This document shows, one piece after another, positions 51,330 to 63,548 of a stretch of 64,000 nucleotides of DNA. The notes under the pieces are model-generated. The model was not told the origin of the DNA, made no database searches, and saw nothing but the letters and a program-made list of their open reading frames with translations. This DNA is from Pseudomonas fluorescens NCIMB 11764. GTDB taxonomy: Bacteria > Pseudomonadota > Gammaproteobacteria > Pseudomonadales > Pseudomonadaceae. Position 1 is the first letter of the stretch. Every line of letters begins with the position of its first letter. Position numbers and translations under genes: made by a program. The DNA lies in the NCBI RefSeq assembly GCF_000293885.2, contig NZ_CP010945.1, forward strand, positions 5,786,001 to 5,850,000, given 5' to 3'.

Positions 51330-52628
51330 ATGCCTTCCAATACGAGCAACGGCAAAGCGATTTTTCGCGTCGTCAGCGGAAACTTCCTGGAGATGTTCGA
51401 CTTCATGGTCTACGGCTTTTACGCCACGGCCATTGCGAAAACTTTCTTCCCCACCGACAGTGCTTTCGCCTCCCTGATGTTATCGCTGGCCACGTTTGGC
51501 GCCGGCTTTCTCATGCGTCCGCTGGGTGCGATTTTCCTCGGTGCCTACATCGACCGGCATGGTCGTCGCAAAGGGTTGATCATCACCCTCGCGATGATGG
51601 CCGCGGGCACGGTGTTGATTGCCTGCGTGCCGGGTTACGCCACATTGGGCGTGGCCGCGCCGCTGCTCGTGCTGTTCGGTCGCCTGTTGCAGGGTTTCTC
51701 GGCGGGCGTGGAGCTGGGCGGTGTTTCGGTGTATCTGGCCGAGATTTCCACACCGGGACGCAAAGGCTTCTTCGTCAGTTGGCAGTCCGCCAGTCAGCAA
51801 GCGGCGGTGGTTTTCGCCGGCCTGTTGGGGGTTGTCTTGAACCACTGGCTCAGCCCGGAAGAAATGGGTGACTGGGGCTGGCGCGTGCCGTTCCTGATCG
51901 GCTGCATGATTGTGCCGGTGATCTTCGTGATTCGCCGTTCGCTGGAAGAAACCCCTGAGTTCCAGGCACGAAAACATCGCCCTACCCTGCGGGAAATCGT
52001 CCGCTCGATCGGTCAGAACTTTGGCATTGTCATCGCCGGCATGGCATTGGTGGTCATGACGACCGTGTCGTTTTACCTGATCACCGCCTACACCCCGACC
52101 TTTGGCAAAGCCGAACTGCATTTGTCGGACCTGGATGCGTTGCTGGTGACGGTGTGCATCGGCCTGTCGAACTTTTTCTGGCTGCCGGTGATGGGCGCTG
52201 TGTCCGACAAAATCGGGCGAAAACCGCTACTTCTCGCAGCAACTATTCTGGCGATTCTTACTGCCTACCCGGCCCTGTCGTGGCTGGTTGCAAACCCGAG
52301 CTTTAACCATTTGCTGATTGTCGAGTTGTGGCTGTCGTTCCTGTACGGCTCATACAACGGCGCCATGGTCGTAGCGCTGACCGAGATCATGCCAGTGGAA
52401 GTTCGTACGACCGGTTTCTCTTTGGCCTACAGCTTGGCGACCGCAACCTTCGGTGGGTTTACACCGGCAGCCTGTACGTACCTGATTCATGTGCTGGACA
52501 ACAAGGCTGCGCCGGGGATCTGGCTCAGTGGCGCGGCGGTGCTTGGATTGATTGCGACGCTGGTGTTGTTTAAGGGCAATCGGCATGAACTGCGGACTGC
52601 GCAAGCAGCGGTGGTCGGCCACACCTGA
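51330..52628 (+). CDS. MFS transporter, metabolite:H+ symporter (citrate/tricarballylate-type)
   Basis: Permease of 432 residues with about 12 spans. The start [24 protein letters not shown], the loop [17 protein letters not shown] and [30 protein letters not shown] are the pattern of citrate-proton symporters (CitA/TcuC). [21 protein letters not shown] is in the second half. The substrate is probably a di- or tricarboxylate. Start: ATG at 51330; no strong ribosome site is seen. The IS481 element and split REP lie directly downstream. Confidence 0.87.
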   Translation: MPSNTSNGKAIFRVVSGNFLEMFDFMVYGFYATAIAKTFFPTDSAFASLMLSLATFGAGFLMRPLGAIFLGAYIDRHGRRKGLIITLAMMAAGTVLIACVPGYATLGVAAPLLVLFGRLLQGFSAGVELGGVSVYLAEISTPGRKGFFVSWQSASQQAAVVFAGLLGVVLNHWLSPEEMGDWGWRVPFLIGCMIVPVIFVIRRSLEETPEFQARKHRPTLREIVRSIGQNFGIVIAGMALVVMTTVSFYLITAYTPTFGKAELHLSDLDALLVTVCIGLSNFFWLPVMGAVSDKIGRKPLLLAATILAILTAYPALSWLVANPSFNHLLIVELWLSFLYGSYNGAMVVALTEIMPVEVRTTGFSLAYSLATATFGGFTPAACTYLIHVLDNKAAPGIWLSGAAVLGLIATLVLFKGNRHELRTAQAAVVGHT

Positions 52629-52648
52629 TAGATCGCCATCGCTAGCAG

Positions 52649-52654
52649 GCTAGC
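52649..52654. repeat. Target-site duplication, left copy
   Basis: GCTAGC, repeated at 53684-53689 on the other side of the element; fits the NCTAGN target consensus reported for IS481. Confidence 0.85.
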
Positions 52655-53600
52655 TGTGTAAACCCACCACGTTGTTCACGGATGCTATTCGGCTAATTGG
52701 TGGCAAATAACTCAGGCTGGCATGCGGGCGATGCCAGTTGTACTCGTGCAACCACGACGTCAGGTAGGTCGCACGTTGGTCTGAGCTTTCGTAACTTCTG
52801 GCGTAGGCCCATTCGCGCAGAGCGGTTTGGATAAATCGCTCTGCCTTGCCATTCGTTCGTGGTGTGTAAGGTTTGGTATAGATGTGTTTAAGCCCCAGCC
52901 GTCGACATAGACGCTTGAAACGTCCGGACTTGTAGCAAGGGCCGTTATCGGTCATTACCCGCTCGAAGCAAACGCCAAGGCTTGCGTAGTAGCGCAGGGC
53001 CCGGATCAGCGCGAGGCAGGCGCTACGCCCACTTTGGTCTGCGTACAAACCGCTGTGTGCCACTCGACTGTTATCGTCGATGGCAACATGGGCGTATTCC
53101 CAACCGACATGGTAAGAGCGGCCTTTTAGGCGGTCTCGTGTCACTCGATGACCTGGTTTGTTAAAACGCCCCAGCTTCTTGATGTCCAGGTGAAGCAGAC
53201 CTCCGGGCTGAGAATATTCGTAGCGAATCACTGGCGGTGGCGGTTCCAGGTATGCCAAACGGTTGAGGCCGTTACGGCTCAATAACCTGCCCACAGTGCT
53301 GTGTCCCACCTTCAAGTCCTGGCTGATTTGGCGATAGGTTTTTCGCTGGCGACGTAGCTCAAGCACTTGTTCCTGGCGCATCTCAGGAAGCGCGTGCGGA
53401 CAGAACTTGGGGCGGGACGAACGATCCTGCAGTCCTTCCTCGCCTTCAGCACGATAGCGATTAAGCCACTTGTAGGCAGTGCGAACACTGACTCCTTGAG
53501 ACTGAGCTACCTCAACAGGTCTCAGGCCTTCCTTAAGGATTCGTTGAACAAGAAGGGCTCGACCGGAAACGGTTAATCGGGCATTTTTATGAACGTTCAC
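52650..53600 (-). CDS. IS481-family transposase (DDE integrase)
   Basis: Transposase of 316 residues. The N-terminal HTH (VQRILKEGLRPVEVAQSQGVSVRTAYKWLNRYRAEGEEGL) is followed by the second HTH region and an rve integrase core. DDE residues: D in LLHLDIKKLGRF, D in RVMTDNGPCY, and E in NGKAERFIQ. The frame is complete. Start: GTG at 53600 with GGAGG; a TTG further upstream lies nearly in the terminal repeat. The TAG stop (minus-strand 52652-52650) falls inside the target duplication, so the stop codon is supplied by the host target site. Confidence 0.93.
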   Translation of the reverse strand: MNVHKNARLTVSGRALLVQRILKEGLRPVEVAQSQGVSVRTAYKWLNRYRAEGEEGLQDRSSRPKFCPHALPEMRQEQVLELRRQRKTYRQISQDLKVGHSTVGRLLSRNGLNRLAYLEPPPPVIRYEYSQPGGLLHLDIKKLGRFNKPGHRVTRDRLKGRSYHVGWEYAHVAIDDNSRVAHSGLYADQSGRSACLALIRALRYYASLGVCFERVMTDNGPCYKSGRFKRLCRRLGLKHIYTKPYTPRTNGKAERFIQTALREWAYARSYESSDQRATYLTSWLHEYNWHRPHASLSYLPPISRIASVNNVVGLHS

Positions 53601-53683
53601 TCGGGGCCTCCGGGTGCTTGGTTTGGTTCGCACCTCCAATTTCCCGGAAAAGTCCCGAGTGAACAACCTACAGAGAGATCACA
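52655..53683 (-). mobile_element. IS481-family insertion sequence, 1029 bp, intact
   Basis: Ends are 5'-TGTG...CACA-3'. The two ends, each read inward, agree at 16 of the first 25 positions, including TGTG at 1-4 and GTTGTTCAC at 17-25. Flanked by 6-bp GCTAGC duplications. One complete transposase gene. The undisturbed frame and duplication point to a recent insertion. Confidence 0.93.
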
Positions 53684-53689
53684 GCTAGC
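53684..53689. repeat. Target-site duplication, right copy
   Basis: GCTAGC, same as 52649-52654. Confidence 0.85.
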
Positions 53690-53786
53690 TCCCACACTGG
53701 ATCTGTGGCGTTCACAAGCCCCCTGTGGGAGCTAGCCTGCTAGCGATGAGGCCGGTGCCGGCAACAACGATCCAACAGACACACAA

Positions 53787-53820
53787 ACAAAAACGCCCCG
53801 ACCAAAGTCGGGGCGCTTTC
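53787..53820 (-). terminator. Rho-independent terminator of gap
   Basis: CGCCCCGAC, loop CAAA, GTCGGGGCG; on the minus strand followed by TTTTTGTTTG. Ends the GAPDH transcript. Confidence 0.93.
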
Positions 53821-53835
53821 ATTTCCAGCTAAGGC

Positions 53836-55284
53836 TTAGCGCGGGAATGCTGGCGGGTTTACCCCGGCCATGTCTTCCATCACGCGAACCACCTGGCAGC
53901 TGTAACCGAATTCGTTGTCGTACCAAACGTACAGAACAACGCGGTTGTCTTGAGTGATGGTTGCTTCAGCGTCCACAACGCCTGCGTGGCGCGAGCCAAC
54001 GAAGTCGGTGGAGACCACTTCCTGCGAATTGACGAAGTCGATTTGCTTGTGCAGATCGGAGTGCAGCGCCATGTAGCGCAGGTACTCGTTCATCTCTTCA
54101 CGGGTGGCGGCTTTCTCAAGGTTCAGGTTGAGAATGGCCATCGACACGTTCGGCGTCGGAACACGGATCGCGTTACCGGTCAGCTTGCCGGCCAGCTCAG
54201 GCAGAGCCTTGGCAGCAGCGGTGGCAGCACCGGTCTCGGTGATCACCATGTTCAGCGCGGCGCTACGGCCACGGCGATCGCCCTTGTGGAAGTTGTCGAT
54301 CAGGTTCTGGTCGTTGGTGTACGAGTGAACGGTTTCGACGTGACCATTGATGATGCCGAACTTGTCATTCACAGCCTTGAGCACCGGCACGATGGCGTTG
54401 GTGGTGCAGGAAGCGGCGGACACGATCTTGTCTTCAGCGGTGATTTCACTGTGGTTGATGCCGTGAACGATGTTCTTCAGCTTGCCTTTGCCAGGCGCGG
54501 TCAGAACAACGCGGTCGATACCCGGGCACGCCAGGTGTTGACCCAGGCCTTCAGCGTCACGCCATACGCCGGTGTTGTCCACCAGCAGCGCGTCTTTGAT
54601 GCCGTACTGGGTGTAATCCACCTCGGTCGGGTTCTTCGCGTAGATCACCTGGATCAGGTTACCGTTGGCGGTAATGGTGTTGTTTTCTTCGTCGATGACG
54701 ATGGTGCCGTTGAACGGACCGTGTACCGAATCGCGACGCAACAGGCTGGCGCGCTTGACCAGGTCGTTCTCGGCGCCTTTACGCACCACGATGGCACGCA
54801 GGCGCAGGCCGTCGCCGCCACCGGTTTTTTCGATCAGGATGCGCGCCAGCAGACGGCCGATGCGACCGAAGCCGTACAGGACCACGTCGGTGCCTTTGCG
54901 AGCGGTAGCGTTTTGCTGGCCAACCACATCCGCCAGTTCTTCACGGACGAACTGCTCGGCAGTGCGGCCTTTGCCTTCGACGCGGAATTTGAACGCCAAC
55001 TTGCCCAAGTCTACCGAGGCCGCGCCGAGCTTGAGCTCGCTCATGGCTTTAAGCAGAGGGAATGTTTCGTGGACGGAGAGTTCGCTATCGTCGGAAGAAC
55101 GATGGCGAGCAAAGCGGTGAGCTTTGAGAATCGCGATGACAGACTGGTTGATCAGGCTGCGGCCATAGATCGAGCTCACCACGTTGTTATTGCGGTAGAG
55201 CTGACCGATAAGCGGAATCATCGCTTCTGCGAGTGCTTCACGGTCGATCCATTCACCAAGACACTGGTCGGGCTTCTGAGTCAC
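53836..55284 (-). CDS. gap: Glyceraldehyde-3-phosphate dehydrogenase, long form
   Basis: Enzyme of 482 residues, far longer than the usual 330-340, with about 125 extra N-terminal residues (WIDREALAEAMIPLIGQLYRNNN...). The NAD-binding part is VVLYGFGRIGRLLARILI, the catalytic cysteine is in SAASCTTNAIVPVLKAVND, and FVGSRHAGVVDAEAT and WYDNEFGYSCQVVRVMEDM end the enzyme domain. This long type sits next to mfd in P. aeruginosa too. Whether it favours NAD or NADP and the glycolytic or gluconeogenic direction is not shown by motif. Start: GTG at 55284 after GGAAGG; an ATG lies five codons upstream. Confidence 0.94.
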   Translation of the reverse strand: MTQKPDQCLGEWIDREALAEAMIPLIGQLYRNNNVVSSIYGRSLINQSVIAILKAHRFARHRSSDDSELSVHETFPLLKAMSELKLGAASVDLGKLAFKFRVEGKGRTAEQFVREELADVVGQQNATARKGTDVVLYGFGRIGRLLARILIEKTGGGDGLRLRAIVVRKGAENDLVKRASLLRRDSVHGPFNGTIVIDEENNTITANGNLIQVIYAKNPTEVDYTQYGIKDALLVDNTGVWRDAEGLGQHLACPGIDRVVLTAPGKGKLKNIVHGINHSEITAEDKIVSAASCTTNAIVPVLKAVNDKFGIINGHVETVHSYTNDQNLIDNFHKGDRRGRSAALNMVITETGAATAAAKALPELAGKLTGNAIRVPTPNVSMAILNLNLEKAATREEMNEYLRYMALHSDLHKQIDFVNSQEVVSTDFVGSRHAGVVDAEATITQDNRVVLYVWYDNEFGYSCQVVRVMEDMAGVNPPAFPR

Positions 55285-55662
55285 GGGAACCTTCCACATG
55301 TAGGGGCAGAAAAAAGGGGCTACATTATGCCGCCGAGTGCTCCCCGTAGCAATGCGCGCCTGTCGTGCGAGCCGTAACAAATTTCCGTTCAAAAAAATCA
55401 CGCATTGCCGCAGCCCTGTAAAACCGCGGCTTTCAGCGCAGTCAATTTTTTGGAGACACCGCTGTCTTATCCGTAACCCTCCGTAACACTCGACCGTTTT
55501 GCCACTACATAATCCGTGATTTTCAGGAAAAAACGGGCGTTTTTTGTCTTTACCACTACATTTCGCCAAACCTGCGTAATAGACACAGTCAGCAACTGAC
55601 AGGCGGCACCCGAGGCCGCTACAATTACCGACTTTGTCGCAACGCTTGGAGCTCAACCTTCC
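55285..55662. other. 378-bp divergent promoter region of gap and mfd
   Basis: No gene. It contains the promoter of mfd and must hold that of gap. The frame on the minus strand is open for another 120 codons upstream of gap, but codon use is poor and ribosome sites are lacking, so it is taken as non-coding. Confidence 0.7.
55596..55625 (+). promoter_or_regulatory. Candidate sigma-70 promoter of mfd
   Basis: -35 CTGACA (55596-55601), 18-bp spacer, -10 TACAAT (55620-55625); each element matches the consensus at five of six bases. Predicted start near 55632, 31 bases before the GTG. Confidence 0.6.
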
Positions 55663-59112
<3,450 letters not shown>

Positions 59113-59122
59113 AGGACGCCGC

Positions 59123-59689
59123 ATGCGCCTGTTTCGCTCACTGACTTTGCTGATGACCCTGGCCGCCCCCACAGCGTTTGCCGATGACCTGTATCAGATT
59201 GAAATGATTCTGGTCCGGCAGAACGCTGTGCCTGCCATTGTCAGCAAAGCCGCGCCGGAAGACTGGGCTGCCGGTGCCCAACCCGTCAGCAAGGACAGCC
59301 TGCGCACGCCAAGCCTGAATAGCGAAGTGGGAAAACTCACCGCCAGCAAAGAATACACCGTGTTGCTGCACAAGGCCTGGCAGCAGAACCTCGGCGAAGA
59401 AGCCCGCAAAATTGCAATCAGCGATGGCAAGGAACAGTTCGGCCAGTACCCGATCGAGGGCACGCTGAACCTGAAACTGGGACGCTTCACTGATGTTGAC
59501 GCCGACTTCTGGGTCAACCAGATCGACGCCAATGGCCTGGTCACTGCCAGTGAACGCCTGAAAACAGAAAGCCATACCAAAAACGGACAACTGAATTTCC
59601 TCGACGCCGGTCATCTTGGAATGCTGATCAAGATCACCTCACTGACAGCCCCCGCACCTCGGCCAGTCCCCGATGAAATTCCGGACTGA
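59123..59689 (+). CDS. CsiV-family periplasmic protein
   Basis: Protein of 188 residues with a signal peptide (LTLLMTLAAPTAFA, cleavage after about residue 20). The mature part starts DDLYQIEMILVRQNAV and continues with VLLHKAWQQNLGEEARKI and EGTLNLKLGRFTDVDADFWVN, which is the CsiV pattern. CsiV binds peptidoglycan and affects cell shape in Vibrio. It starts 10 bp after mfd and is likely co-transcribed. The C-terminal PxP tail (TAPAPRPVPDEIPD) is variable. Confidence 0.85.
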   Translation: MRLFRSLTLLMTLAAPTAFADDLYQIEMILVRQNAVPAIVSKAAPEDWAAGAQPVSKDSLRTPSLNSEVGKLTASKEYTVLLHKAWQQNLGEEARKIAISDGKEQFGQYPIEGTLNLKLGRFTDVDADFWVNQIDANGLVTASERLKTESHTKNGQLNFLDAGHLGMLIKITSLTAPAPRPVPDEIPD

Positions 59690-59700
59690 TTGAAGTCCTT

Positions 59701-62394
59701 ATGCCCCCGACCCTGAGTAAACCTCTGGCGCCTTCCTGGGTCAGCCGATTCAAGGAACAGAGCCTGGAACGTGGCCGACGCTACGCGCTGGAGAATCGTG
59801 TCAGGATCGTCGAGGTCGGAGACGCAACCATTACCGCCGCCTGCGAAGGCTCTGGCGGCAACGTTTATCGTCAGACCATTCGCCTGCGCGAGTCGGCTAA
59901 AGCCACCTTGCTGATGGTCGACGCCACTTGCACGTGCCCGGTTCGCAGCAACTGCAAACATTGCGCCGCGGTGCTGCTGAAGGTGCAGGAAACCCTCGCC
60001 TACCCCGCCGCCGCGCAAGACGCCGAACTGCTGGAAAAACTTCAGGCCGTACTGGAAAACCGCAGCCCGAAAGCGCCGCCGCAAGTGCTGGTGGACAACG
60101 TGCAACCGGTGCCACGCCTGTGGCTGGCGAGCATCGAGTTCAGCGCCTTCGAACCGCGCAACGGCAAGATGCAGCGCTACATTCAGCATCGTGCAGCGCT
60201 GTCCTTCAATTACCTGGATGAATACGTCAGCGGACAGAAAAACGCCGATGTCCTGATTCGCCAGGAAACGCAGACGCTGCGGATAAAACGCCACCCGGAA
60301 GTCGAACAGACCTACAGGGAACAACTGCGAATCCTCGGCTTCAAGGTCGCCACCCGTCAAAGCAAAGCCCTGCCGGAAAGCGCCGGCGAACTCTACGAGA
60401 TGGTCAACGACAGCGCCTGGCTGACCTTCACCCTCAATGAGCTGCCGAAGCTGCGCACTCAAGGCTGGGAGTTGCAGATCGACGAGGATTTCGGTTTCGA
60501 CCTGACCGCCGTGGACGACTGGTACGCCACCGTCGAACAGGCACCGGAGCGTGACTGGTTCGATCTTGAGCTGGGGATCATCGTCAATGGCGAGCGCCTG
60601 AGCTTGCTGCCCATCCTGCTGAACCTGATGCGCTCCCACACCGAAATCCTCAACCCGGAACGTCTCGCCCGACGTCGCGATGACGAGTTGATTTTGGTGA
60701 ACATCCCCAATCGCCCGAATTCCGAACACGGGCCGCTGCAAGTCGCCCTGCCCTTTGGCCGCTTGAAACCGGTACTGGCGACCCTCGGCGAGTTCTACCT
60801 GCAAGAACCCGGCGAGACCACGCTGCGCTTGAGCAAGGCCGACGCCACGCGCCTGAATCCTTTGGAAGACTTGCCGCTGCTCTGGGAAGGTGGCGAGCAG
60901 ATCCGCACGTTTGCCCAGCGCCTGCGGGACATCAAGGATTACACCGCGACTGCACCGGAAGGCTTGAACGCAACATTGCGCCCGTATCAGCTGGAAGGCT
61001 TGAGCTGGATGCAATCGCTGCGGCAACTGGAAGTCGGCGGGATTCTCGCGGACGACATGGGACTGGGTAAAACCCTGCAGACCCTGGCGCACGTTCTCAG
61101 CGAGAAAAACGCTGGACGCCTCGATCGACCCTGCATGGTGGTGATGCCCACCAGCCTGATCCCGAACTGGCTCGACGAAGCCGCACACTTCACGCCGCAA
61201 CTCAAAGTGCTGGCGCTGTACGGCGCCAGTCGCAAGAAGCATTTCGACACGCTGGCCGATTACGACCTGATCCTGACCACCTATGCACTGCTGCCCAAAG
61301 ACGTCGAACGCCTGGCCGCGCAGCCGTTGCACGTCCTGGTGCTGGACGAAGCACAGTACATCAAGAACCCCAACAGCAAGGCCGCCCAGGCTGCGCGCGA
61401 ACTGAATGCGCGCCAGCGCCTGTGCCTGAGTGGCACGCCGCTGGAAAACCACCTGGGTGAACTGTGGTCGCTGTTTCATTTCTTGCTGCCCGGCTGGCTT
61501 GGCGATGTGAAAAGCTTCAACCGCGATTACCGCGTGCCGATTGAAAAGCGCGCCAGCGAGGTCAGGCTTCAGCACCTCAATGGCCGGATCAAACCGTTTC
61601 TGTTGCGCAGGACCAAAGAGCAAGTGGCGACGGAGTTGCCGCCGAAGACCGAGATCGTCCACTGGGTCGAACTCAACGAAGCGCAACGCGATGTCTACGA
61701 AACCATGCGCCTGGCCATGGACAAGAAAGTCCGCGACGAAATCACCCGCAAGGGCGTGGCGCGCAGCCAGATCATCATTCTTGAGGCGCTGCTGAAGCTG
61801 CGTCAGGTGTGCTGCGATTTGCGCCTGGTCAACGACGCTGCGCTGCCGGCTCGCGGAAGTACCTCGGGCAAACTCGATAGCCTCATGGAAATGCTGGAAG
61901 AATTGTTCGAGGAAGGTCGACGGATTCTGCTGTTTTCGCAGTTCACTTCGATGCTCGCGTTAATCGAGATCGAGTTGAAAAAACGCGGTGTTGAATATGC
62001 GTTGTTGACCGGGCAGACCCGTGACCGACGTTCTCCGGTGAAAGAATTCCAGAGCGGCAAGCGTCAGATCTTTCTGATCAGCTTGAAGGCAGGTGGTGTT
62101 GGCCTGAACCTGACCGAAGCGGACACGGTGATTCACTACGACCCGTGGTGGAACCCGGCGACGGAAAACCAGGCGACTGACCGTGCGTACCGCATTGGCC
62201 AGGAGAAACCGGTATTCGTCTACAAGATGATTGCCCGAGGCACGGTGGAAGAGAAGATTCAGCACCTGCAGAAAGAAAAATCCGACCTGGCGGCAGGCGT
62301 GCTGGATGGGCGCAAGACCGGGGACTGGAAGTTGCAGAGCGATGATATTGAGGCCTTGTTTGCGCCGTTGCCGGAAAAGCTGGAGAAACGCTGA
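59701..62394 (+). CDS. SWIM zinc-finger SNF2-family DEAD/DEAH helicase
   Basis: Protein of 897 residues. An N-terminal SWIM zinc finger (CTCPVRSNCKHCAAVLL at about 79-95, pattern CxCxnCxH), a central region of unknown role, then a SNF2/RapA-like motor in the last 480 residues: LEGLSWMQSLRQLEVGGILADDMGLGKTLQTLAH (Walker A DMGLGKT), DEAQ box in VLVLDEAQYIKN, LSGTPLENHLGELWSLFHFLLPG, and motif VI ATDRAYRIGQEKPVFVYKMI. It is the commonly found bacterial SWIM-SNF2 type, whose cellular role is not settled. 11 bp after csiV; probably one operon. Confidence 0.92.
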   Translation: MPPTLSKPLAPSWVSRFKEQSLERGRRYALENRVRIVEVGDATITAACEGSGGNVYRQTIRLRESAKATLLMVDATCTCPVRSNCKHCAAVLLKVQETLAYPAAAQDAELLEKLQAVLENRSPKAPPQVLVDNVQPVPRLWLASIEFSAFEPRNGKMQRYIQHRAALSFNYLDEYVSGQKNADVLIRQETQTLRIKRHPEVEQTYREQLRILGFKVATRQSKALPESAGELYEMVNDSAWLTFTLNELPKLRTQGWELQIDEDFGFDLTAVDDWYATVEQAPERDWFDLELGIIVNGERLSLLPILLNLMRSHTEILNPERLARRRDDELILVNIPNRPNSEHGPLQVALPFGRLKPVLATLGEFYLQEPGETTLRLSKADATRLNPLEDLPLLWEGGEQIRTFAQRLRDIKDYTATAPEGLNATLRPYQLEGLSWMQSLRQLEVGGILADDMGLGKTLQTLAHVLSEKNAGRLDRPCMVVMPTSLIPNWLDEAAHFTPQLKVLALYGASRKKHFDTLADYDLILTTYALLPKDVERLAAQPLHVLVLDEAQYIKNPNSKAAQAARELNARQRLCLSGTPLENHLGELWSLFHFLLPGWLGDVKSFNRDYRVPIEKRASEVRLQHLNGRIKPFLLRRTKEQVATELPPKTEIVHWVELNEAQRDVYETMRLAMDKKVRDEITRKGVARSQIIILEALLKLRQVCCDLRLVNDAALPARGSTSGKLDSLMEMLEELFEEGRRILLFSQFTSMLALIEIELKKRGVEYALLTGQTRDRRSPVKEFQSGKRQIFLISLKAGGVGLNLTEADTVIHYDPWWNPATENQATDRAYRIGQEKPVFVYKMIARGTVEEKIQHLQKEKSDLAAGVLDGRKTGDWKLQSDDIEALFAPLPEKLEKR

Positions 62395-62417
62395 GATGGG
62401 CGGCGCCTGGTGGATCG

Positions 62418-62463
62418 CCTTCCTCGGAACGCCGCCCGGACCAAGCCGGTGTTCCGAGGAAGG
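62418..62463. terminator. Perfect 13-bp inverted repeat between convergent genes
   Basis: CCTTCCTCGGAAC (62418-62430) and GTTCCGAGGAAGG (62451-62463), with a 20-base loop that can itself pair (CCGG ... CCGG). There is no T-run, so it may be a bidirectional terminator or another kind of element. Confidence 0.55.
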
Positions 62464-62483
62464 GGCCGACACAGCCGGAATGA

Positions 62484-63302
62484 TCAGCTTCGGGCAAACT
62501 CCACCGCCTTCTGGAACTGCTCCTCCGTCGGGCGCACCCCGGTATAAAGCACAAACTGCTCCAGCGCCTGGATCGCGATCACTTCCAGCCCGGTAATCAC
62601 TCGCTTGCCTTCGGCGCGACCGCGCACGATCAGCGGCGTTTCCGAGGGGATCGCCACCACGTCGAAGACAGTCTGCGCAGCCGCAATGACCTCCCCGTCA
62701 AAGGCCAGTTGATCGGCCTCAGGCCCGCCCGTCATACCGATCGGCGTCACGTTGATCAGCATCTGCGGGCGTCGGGTGCCCAACTCGGCTTGCCACTCAT
62801 AACCCAGTGACTCAGCCAGGGCACGCCCGGTGCGTTCGTTACGGGCGACGATCAGGCCGTTCTTGTAACCGCCATCGCGCAAGGCACTGGCCACCGCCTT
62901 GGCCATGCCGCCGCTGCCGCGCAGGGCAAAGGTCGATTCCTTGGGCACCTGATGGGTGTCCAGCAATTGAGCGATGGCGATGTAATCGGTGTTGTAAGCC
63001 TTGAGGTGGCCATCGGTGTTGACGATGGTGTTGATCGACTGGATGGCGGCGGCGGACGTGTCCAGCTCATCGACCAGCGCAATACACGCTTCCTTGAACG
63101 GCATCGATACGCCACAACCGCGAATGCCCAGGGCGCGAATACCCGCGACGGCACCGGTCAGGTCCTGGCTGCGAAAGGCCTTGTAGTAGAAATTCAGACC
63201 CAGCTGTTCATACAAGTGATTGTGAAATCGCAGGCCAAAGTTCCCCGGGCGCCCCGACAGGGACATGCACAGCTGAGTGTCTTTGTTGGGGTTCATCTGC
63301 AT
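62484..63302 (-). CDS. Shikimate 5-dehydrogenase-like protein (AroE paralogue)
   Basis: Protein of 272 residues in the shikimate/quinate dehydrogenase fold. The substrate part has MSLSGRPGNFGLRFHNHLYEQLGL (the usual GxPVxHSxSPxxHN is altered), catalytic lysine in VSMPFKEACIAL and NTDYIAI with the conserved aspartate. The NADP domain has ALRGSGGMAKAVASAL. The altered shikimate-binding start puts it with the SDH-like (HI0607-type) group, which has low activity on shikimate in studied members. The ATG at 63302 has AAGGAG at 8 bp. A single gene. Confidence 0.88.
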   Translation of the reverse strand: MQMNPNKDTQLCMSLSGRPGNFGLRFHNHLYEQLGLNFYYKAFRSQDLTGAVAGIRALGIRGCGVSMPFKEACIALVDELDTSAAAIQSINTIVNTDGHLKAYNTDYIAIAQLLDTHQVPKESTFALRGSGGMAKAVASALRDGGYKNGLIVARNERTGRALAESLGYEWQAELGTRRPQMLINVTPIGMTGGPEADQLAFDGEVIAAAQTVFDVVAIPSETPLIVRGRAEGKRVITGLEVIAIQALEQFVLYTGVRPTEEQFQKAVEFARS

Positions 63303-63548
63303 GAAGAATCTCCTTCGGTAGCACTTTCAGATGGACGGGATTAGCCATTCCATCGAGATCTGATCGATCATATCGGCGTGCCTGCTCGTGGCAGCGCACG
63401 TGGGTAAGGAAGCCGGTACAGACCTTACACAAAATTTACCCAACGGCTGTGCTGATTTTCAAAAAAACGCTGTCTTAGAAGTATCCCCGCGACAATCCTT
63501 GGGTCTATTGCAGACGCAAGCGCCGGGTTGAAGAACCGAGGAATGATC

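Larger units (their letters stand above)
52632..53748. repeat. REP pair split by an IS element
   Basis: ATCGCCATCGCTAGCAGGCTAGC at the left, continuing after the IS as GCTAGCTCCCACACTGG, and its complement arm CCCTGTGGGAGCTAGCCTGCTAGCGATGAGG at 53730-53748. Removing the IS and one copy of GCTAGC restores a normal REP pair. Confidence 0.92.

Noticed and set aside
53950..55377. 475-codon open frame opposite gap
   Set aside because: Shadow of the GAPDH gene, runs through its promoter region.
55285..55656. N-terminal extension of gap to 606 residues
   Set aside because: Codon use and sequence look non-coding, and it would overlap the promoter region; a GTG start with a ribosome site exists at 55284.
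59611..61686. 691-codon open frame opposite the SNF2 helicase
   Set aside because: Shadow of the helicase gene; no recognisable domain.
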